The position numbers were made by a program, and so were the translations under genes. Below, in pieces: positions 59,591 through 64,000 of a stretch of DNA of 64,000 nucleotides. Numbering within the stretch: position 1 is the first letter of the stretch; every line of letters begins with the position of its first letter. The notes under the pieces were generated by a model. The model made no database searches. It was not told where the DNA came from and was given only the letters and a program-made list of their open reading frames with translations. Source of the DNA: Pseudomonadales bacterium (GTDB lineage Bacteria > Pseudomonadota > Gammaproteobacteria > Pseudomonadales > Azotimanducaceae). The stretch lies in assembly GCA_029251375.1 (NCBI GenBank), contig JAQXDL010000049.1, forward strand, positions 62,001-126,000. The letters run 5' to 3'.

Positions 59591-60973
59591 CTATAGCGCC
59601 GAAAGTACCTCCTGAATCCTGTTGATGGGTAATGGCACATATTGCGCCGGGATGTCATTGGCTGTTCGTTCATCAGTGATGATAAATACTTTTAAGGGTA
59701 CGCCGCTGCGGCTAAGGGAGTCTGCTAAATCCTTTTGCGCGTTCGACCAACCCGACAAGATGAGGATGCAACCGCTGAGCTTCTTGATATGTTCGAGGCT
59801 GGCATTTAATAGTTTGCTAGCGCTTTCATCTGATCGTTTCAGTGTTGCCAATGTCTCTAGCTGTTCATTGATTGCGCTCGTACCTCGACCGGACGTTAAA
59901 ATTTCTGCCTGATCCGCAAGATAGATTAGATCCAACATAGAATCGCTATTGTTTAAAGCCAATAGAAAAGTAGCGGCGATGGAGATCGCTTCCTCAAGCT
60001 GTTCAGAGATCACGCAAGTGTTGTCCAGCACCAATGCTTGGCGGACGAAATATTCATCCTGGAACTCTCGAACCACAGGTTTGTTCTGCTTTGCGCTGCT
60101 CGGCCAATGAATTTTCCTCATACTATCGCCATCGCGATAGTCTCGCAGGGAGACAAACTCATCTGATTCGCCAATCGACCATGAGGCGCTTATGCCTCCA
60201 GGCTGAAAATGTCTGCCGCCGGGCAAAAATACTTTGGCATTGATGCTATAGCGCTTCGGTAAGATCAGCATTGTCTCTGGGTTTTCAAATCGAGTGATAC
60301 CTTCATACAGGTTGAGTGGGTCTGGATGTAGTATGTGTGTACGAGACAGTTGTATCAGTCCGCGACGAGAGGGGGTGGCCTGCATTCGCACCGTCACATG
60401 GGACTTCCTGGCGATGTCTGGTACCTGCGCCGGCTCAATGGTTATGCCTGTGTTACGCCGCTGTAAGTAAATAAACCTGTGAAAACCAATAAATTGATCA
60501 TAGGCGTTGCGCGATGTCTCGCCAGGTTCCGCTTCTGTTCGAAACTGTTGTCGAGTCGGTGGTTGAACTAACGGAATATCAACTAGCCTAAGATCAGCTT
60601 CGGTGCGATTGCCAGTATTGTCGACAATTATCTGGTATTCGAACGGTTGGTCAGCGGTTGCGTAATTTGGCAGCTTGCGATGCACAGATACGTTGGGTTT
60701 GCTTAGCCGAAGCGAGAATCTGGATATCAGGATTGCACAGAGAAGAAAGGCAAACAATTGATAAACTAATGACTCATCGGTGTTTAAACCCAATACCGCA
60801 CAAAATACGATGAGTGGCCCAAGCGCCTGACTTCGGTCTGTACCTTGTCGCTTGCGTCGCAATCGAGGTCGCATCGCTCGAACATAAGCGGGATAAACCC
60901 GATCGCGAAACATTACAGTTAAGTTAATACTAAAGGGTGAGTGGGCTTTTTCATACCGGCACGGGTGTATCAT
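59591..60973 (-). CDS. DUF58-domain protein of the MoxR cluster
   Basis: A membrane protein of about 460 aa: two adjacent hydrophobic segments (LGPLIVFCAVLGLNT, VYQLFAFLLCAILISRF), an Ig-like region, and the DUF58 core SIGESDEFVSLRDYRDGDSMRKIHWPSSAKQNKPVVREF, followed by a VWA-like region with degenerate metal site. Start is ambiguous: ATG 60973 (overlapping the MoxR gene), TTG 60976 or ATG 60913; none has a strong ribosome-binding site. It is thought to partner MoxR in assembling envelope complexes. Confidence 0.85.
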   Translation of the reverse strand: MIHPCRYEKAHSPFSINLTVMFRDRVYPAYVRAMRPRLRRKRQGTDRSQALGPLIVFCAVLGLNTDESLVYQLFAFLLCAILISRFSLRLSKPNVSVHRKLPNYATADQPFEYQIIVDNTGNRTEADLRLVDIPLVQPPTRQQFRTEAEPGETSRNAYDQFIGFHRFIYLQRRNTGITIEPAQVPDIARKSHVTVRMQATPSRRGLIQLSRTHILHPDPLNLYEGITRFENPETMLILPKRYSINAKVFLPGGRHFQPGGISASWSIGESDEFVSLRDYRDGDSMRKIHWPSSAKQNKPVVREFQDEYFVRQALVLDNTCVISEQLEEAISIAATFLLALNNSDSMLDLIYLADQAEILTSGRGTSAINEQLETLATLKRSDESASKLLNASLEHIKKLSGCILILSGWSNAQKDLADSLSRSGVPLKVFIITDERTANDIPAQYVPLPINRIQEVLSAL

Positions 60974-61913
60974 CAATGATGCTTTGAAGCAGGTTTATAG
61001 CGGAGGAGCCGCTAAAGGTACTGTCGTTATTGAGCGCCAATCGGTGGGCAATAATCGGTAGAGCGAGTTCTTGAATAATATCCGGTGTAACAAATTCAAT
61101 GCCTCTAATTAATGCCAATGCTTGAGCGCTCTTCATAAGTGTAATTGTTGCTCTAGGGCTTGCGCCCATTTGAATATCCGGATGATTCCGCGTCGCGCCA
61201 ACGAGTTGAACGATATAGCGTCGCAGTTCATCGGTTACTCGGATGTTGATTGATGCTTTTTTGATAGCTCTTACCTGTTCCAGGTTGAGGCAGGGTTGTA
61301 ATGCGTCAATGGGGTGTGAGACGGCCTGGCTGGACAAAATTTCCAATTCTTCCTCTTCGCTGACATAGCCCAGGCTAAACCGAATCGCAAAGCGATCCAT
61401 TTGCGCTTCCGGCAGTGGATAGGTGCCATGGAATTCAATTGGATTTTGCGTCGCAATCACAAAGAACAAATCATCTAGCGCAAAACGATCACCCTCAACA
61501 CTGACCTGATTCTCACCCATCGCTTCAAGCAGTGCAGATTGTGTTCTGGGAGATGCCCGGTTAATTTCATCTGCCAACAATATTTGCGTGAAAATGGGTC
61601 CCTTTCTAAAACGAAAATCCTGTGTGTTCTGGTCAAAAATCGAAACCCCAAGGATATCGGTTGGGAGCAGGTCCGGTGTGAACTGAACCCGTTTGAAGTC
61701 TGCGGCAATTGAGCCCGCTAGGGATTTTGCCAAAGTCGTCTTGCCGGTACCGGGAACGTCCTCAAGCAGCACGTGTCCGCCTGTAAAAAATGCGGTTAGC
61801 AGCCATTCAATCGGCTTTTGATTGCCGCGCATAACCATGGCGACATTTGCCTTTAGACGCGCGACATGATCGCGAATGCTTTCGAAATTAGTCGTTAACT
61901 CAGATGTCGACAT
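60951..61913 (-). CDS. MoxR-family AAA+ ATPase
   Basis: A 320-aa AAA+ chaperone. Walker A LEDVPGTGKTT, Walker B ILLADEINRASP, sensor 1 FFVIATQNPIEFHGTYPLPEAQMDRF, and the C-terminal GASPRATITLMKSAQALALIRG (sensor 2 Arg). ATG 61913 is preferred over a TTG at 61928. First gene of MoxR-DUF58-TgpA, divergent from the ECF sigma gene; the 94-nt divergent region contains GATCCAAAT twice. Confidence 0.93.
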   Translation of the reverse strand: MSTSELTTNFESIRDHVARLKANVAMVMRGNQKPIEWLLTAFFTGGHVLLEDVPGTGKTTLAKSLAGSIAADFKRVQFTPDLLPTDILGVSIFDQNTQDFRFRKGPIFTQILLADEINRASPRTQSALLEAMGENQVSVEGDRFALDDLFFVIATQNPIEFHGTYPLPEAQMDRFAIRFSLGYVSEEEELEILSSQAVSHPIDALQPCLNLEQVRAIKKASINIRVTDELRRYIVQLVGATRNHPDIQMGASPRATITLMKSAQALALIRGIEFVTPDIIQELALPIIAHRLALNNDSTFSGSSAINLLQSIIDDTPVPV

Positions 61914-61946
61914 GAACAAAAGATCCAAATTTATTGTTGAATGGGA

Positions 61947-61975
61947 TGATCCAAATAATAGATGGCCCGTATACC
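61947..61975 (+). promoter_or_regulatory. Candidate ECF11 (RpoE/ChrR-type) autoregulated promoter
   Basis: TGATCC at 61947-61952 matches the -35 of Rhodobacter RpoE-type promoters. A T/A-rich -10-like TATACC follows 17 nt later (61970-61975), 33 nt upstream of the sigma gene ATG. The -10 is only a partial match to the family consensus, so the call rests on the -35 and position. Confidence 0.5.
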
Positions 61976-62007
61976 TTCATGTTTGGTATGAGAATTGAAG
62001 AGTCTGT

Positions 62008-62616
62008 ATGATCACAAGCATTATTAAGCCCGTCAACAAGGTGGTACCACTGGTGAAGCCCAGTCCGGATGAGTGGAGTTCGTTGCTCGAGAAAGTAGGC
62101 GTCGATAAAGACCGTCAAGCCTTCTCATCGCTATTCGAACACTTTGCTCCGTTACTTAAAGGATTCCTTATGAAAGGATCAAATATCGGTCCTGAATTAG
62201 CTGAAGAGCTCGCCCAGGAAACGATGATAAAGGTTTGGCGCAGAGCAGCAAGCTTTCAGCGGGCCAAGTCAACGGCTAGTACTTGGATATTTACGATCGC
62301 TAGGAACAGTCGGATTGATCTATATCGACGCGAGTCGCGTAAACAGGTCCAACTCGACGCTGATGACTTTTACGATCAATCCATCGAGAACCCATCGCTG
62401 GTGTCTCTGGTTCAGGTCAGAAACAAGCAAACGGTGTTAGAACATCTTAAGTCGCTTCCAAGGGAGCAACATGAGGTGGTGGCAAAGATTTACTATGAAG
62501 GTAAGTCCCACACCGAGGTAGCGCAAGAGCTTTCGCTGCCACTTGGTACGGTAAAATCACGAATACGATTAGCGTTAAAACGAATGAGTGTACGACTCGC
62601 AGCAGAGGAAATATAG
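62008..62616 (+). CDS. rpoE: ECF sigma factor of the RpoE/ChrR (photo-oxidative stress) type
   Basis: A 202-aa group 4 sigma factor. Sigma2: FSSLFEHFAPLLKGFLMKGSNIGPELAEELAQETMIKVWRRAASFQ and TWIFTIARNSRIDLYRR. Sigma4: SLPREQHEVVAKIYYEGKSHTEVAQELSLPLGTVKSRIRLALKRM. The next gene, directly abutting it, is a ChrR-type zinc anti-sigma, defining the ECF11 group. In Rhodobacter this pair senses singlet oxygen. Gene symbol refers to the ECF11 RpoE, not the E. coli envelope sigma. Confidence 0.9.
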   Translation: MITSIIKPVNKVVPLVKPSPDEWSSLLEKVGVDKDRQAFSSLFEHFAPLLKGFLMKGSNIGPELAEELAQETMIKVWRRAASFQRAKSTASTWIFTIARNSRIDLYRRESRKQVQLDADDFYDQSIENPSLVSLVQVRNKQTVLEHLKSLPREQHEVVAKIYYEGKSHTEVAQELSLPLGTVKSRIRLALKRMSVRLAAEEI

Positions 62617-63294
62617 ATGAGCGTTCAGTTACATCCAGATGCCGACCTTTTGGTTGAGTATTCCTCCGGCTCACTGAGTCCGGCTATGTGTGTGTCCGTT
62701 TCAGCGCACTTGCACTTTTGCGATTCTTGCAGAGACGAAAATCTGCGTCTGACCGAAATAGGTGGGTCGTTGCTGTCACAAGTGGCGCCCGAGATACTGT
62801 CTGCGTCGGCGTTGGATAACGTCTTTGCAAAGATTGACACAGAAGCCGCCGACGATGTTTTAAAACCGCGAACGGTATCTAAACAGACGACGACCGGCAC
62901 CGAACTTAGCGCTTTGCCTGAGATGATTCAAAATCTTATTCCGACGGATGAGCCTAATTGGAGATTCCTGTCGCCGTCTTTACGCGCTGCAGCAATCCCT
63001 GTCGGGGAAGACAGCTGCGAGTTGGCTTTGCATAAGATTAAAGCCGGCGGTAGCACTCCTACGCACGATCATAAGGGACGTGAGGTTGTCGTTGTGCTGA
63101 AAGGAAGTTTCTCTGATGAAGACGGTATTTATTCTGAAGGAGATTTTATTGTCCACCATCCCGGTGAGGTTCACCGCCCACAGGCCTCTCAAAACGAGGA
63201 ATGTATCTGCCTGAGCGTGCTTGAAGCGCCTCTGAGACTAACCGGTACGTTTCATCGGTTCCTCAACCCACTATTCTCCTTCAATCCCCAGTAA
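62617..63294 (+). CDS. chrR: ChrR-type zinc-binding anti-sigma factor with cupin domain
   Basis: A 225-aa anti-sigma. The N-terminal zinc site has His6, His31, Cys35 and Cys38, the same residue numbers known for Rhodobacter ChrR. The C-terminal cupin domain carries His150, His152, Glu156 and His186 (THDHKGREVVVVL...HHPGEVHRP), matching the ChrR cupin metal ligands. The start codon abuts the sigma stop with no gap. Singlet oxygen or organic peroxide is expected to release the sigma factor. Confidence 0.93.
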   Translation: MSVQLHPDADLLVEYSSGSLSPAMCVSVSAHLHFCDSCRDENLRLTEIGGSLLSQVAPEILSASALDNVFAKIDTEAADDVLKPRTVSKQTTTGTELSALPEMIQNLIPTDEPNWRFLSPSLRAAAIPVGEDSCELALHKIKAGGSTPTHDHKGREVVVVLKGSFSDEDGIYSEGDFIVHHPGEVHRPQASQNEECICLSVLEAPLRLTGTFHRFLNPLFSFNPQ

Positions 63295-63322
63295 CAGACC
63301 GAGATCAAATCCGACAAAAACG

Positions 63323-64000
63323 TTAAGACTTAGCGATTAAATGACAAGACACGTCGTGCCCGTCAGTGATTGTCTCTAGACGCGGCAGGCTGTGCTTACA
63401 CTCATCGATCATGTCCGGACATCTAGGGTGGAAGGTGCATCCGGATGGAGGATTTATTGGAGAGGGGACATCGCCGCTAATAACCTGACGTTTGACCGTG
63501 CGATGTGGGTTGGGCACAGGAATAGCCGACATCAAAGAACGCGTGTAAGGATGTAGAGGCGTCTTATAGATCTCTTGGCCGTCACCACTCTCTGCAATGC
63601 GACCGAGATACATGATCGCGATGCGATCCGAGATGTGCTTAACCACCGCCAAATCATGGGCAATAAATAAGTAAGACAAGTTGAATTCTTTCTGCAGGTC
63701 ATTCATCAGATTCAAGATCTGGCTCTGAATTGACACATCAAGAGCGGAAACGGGCTCATCGCAAATGATTAATTTTGGGTTGAGGGCGATCGATCGTGCT
63801 ATACAGATCCGCTGGCGCTGTCCGCCGGAGAACTCAAAAGGGTAGCGGCTGACTGATCGCGCCGGTAGACCGACAATTTCTAACAGTTCCTTAACGCGCT
63901 TTTTGCGTGACGCCTTGTCACCGATGTTGTGAATAATGAACGGCTCTTCCAAGATATCACCAATCGTATGGCGGGAATTCAATGATTCCATTGGATCTTG
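63323..64000 (-). CDS. Peptide-type ABC transporter ATP-binding protein (DppF/OppF-like), 5' end outside the window
   Basis: The frame is open to the right-hand edge, so the N-terminus with Walker A lies outside. Visible: signature FSGGQRQRICIARSIAL, Walker B LIICDEPVSALDVS, switch IAHDLAVVKHI, and the Opp/Dpp C-terminal oligopeptide motif LHPYTRSLMSAIPVPNP with Cys-rich GCTFHPRCPDMIDEC. Ends 28 nt from the ChrR gene in a convergent arrangement. Substrate (di- or oligopeptide) cannot be told. Confidence 0.9.
   Translation of the reverse strand, partial: QDPMESLNSRHTIGDILEEPFIIHNIGDKASRKKRVKELLEIVGLPARSVSRYPFEFSGGQRQRICIARSIALNPKLIICDEPVSALDVSIQSQILNLMNDLQKEFNLSYLFIAHDLAVVKHISDRIAIMYLGRIAESGDGQEIYKTPLHPYTRSLMSAIPVPNPHRTVKRQVISGDVPSPINPPSGCTFHPRCPDMIDECKHSLPRLETITDGHDVSCHLIAKS

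Overview
The window is 64 kb of chromosome from a Gram-negative, most likely gammaproteobacterial, free-living aerobe. The evidence is a type IV pilus pilMNOPQ cluster followed directly by aroK-aroB, a GltBD glutamate synthase, a Syd homologue, TolC, ModABC, SrkA, and many secreted or membrane proteins with Gram-negative targeting signals. No rRNA, tRNA, prophage, insertion sequence or CRISPR array was found. A eukaryote-like IleRS, a zinc ChrR/ECF sigma pair and a malonyl-CoA synthetase would suit a marine or environmental lineage, but genus cannot be read from the window.

Layout. 1-6345 (+): pilM (5' end missing), pilN, pilO, pilP, pilQ, aroK, aroB, ending at a strong bidirectional terminator shared with gltBD. 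6580-12643 (-): gltB-gltD. 12644-13206: an unusual gene-poor stretch with a chain of stable hairpins, a small ORF behind a near-perfect Shine-Dalgarno, and a 12-nt tandem repeat. 13204-21424: a COG3910-like ATPase, malate dehydrogenase, a type I phosphomannose-isomerase-like protein, a styrene-oxide-isomerase homologue, an Ada-AlkA fusion with Ogt (alkylation repair), and syd-aroA. 21636-26218 (+): an AraC-family regulator and an aromatic ring-cleavage operon (extradiol dioxygenase, Rieske oxygenase alpha and beta, dihydrodiol dehydrogenase), followed by a frameshifted dehydrogenase remnant.

26500-29861 (-): an ECF sigma/anti-sigma/periplasmic sensor set with a four-EF-hand protein, then a HemJ-like membrane protein and an SDR. 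29933-33611: TauE/SafE permease, GNAT acetyltransferase, acyltransferase, SrkA kinase. 33595-37923 (-): comF, nudC and modABC, tightly overlapping down to srkA. 38125-46971 (-): a secreted protein of unknown role, a TerB-like protein, a DegS-like protease, TolC, an amidase and a type-2 IleRS. 47289-50505 (-): a divergent PRPP synthetase, purN and a MatB-like synthetase. 50866-52120 (+): a PCu(A)C copper chaperone and a pyridoxamine-phosphate-oxidase-like protein.

52122-56174 (-) is the most distinctive operon. It encodes a SIS-only sugar-phosphate isomerase, a eukaryotic MTD1-type methylene-THF dehydrogenase, an FchA-type methenyl-THF cyclohydrolase and a lipoprotein-like DUF885 protein that has lost its metal motif. 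All junctions are 4-nt overlaps. 56352-64000: a CrtC/AttH-like protein, a MoxR-DUF58-transglutaminase set, an ECF11-type sigma with a zinc ChrR anti-sigma, and a truncated peptide-type ABC ATPase.

A window-wide oddity is the repeated occurrence of short tandem arrays with 12-15 nt periods (seven unrelated arrays), within genes, at gene ends and between genes. Start codons were chosen by eye from Shine-Dalgarno spacing and family N-termini; functions are from recognised motifs, with no database search.
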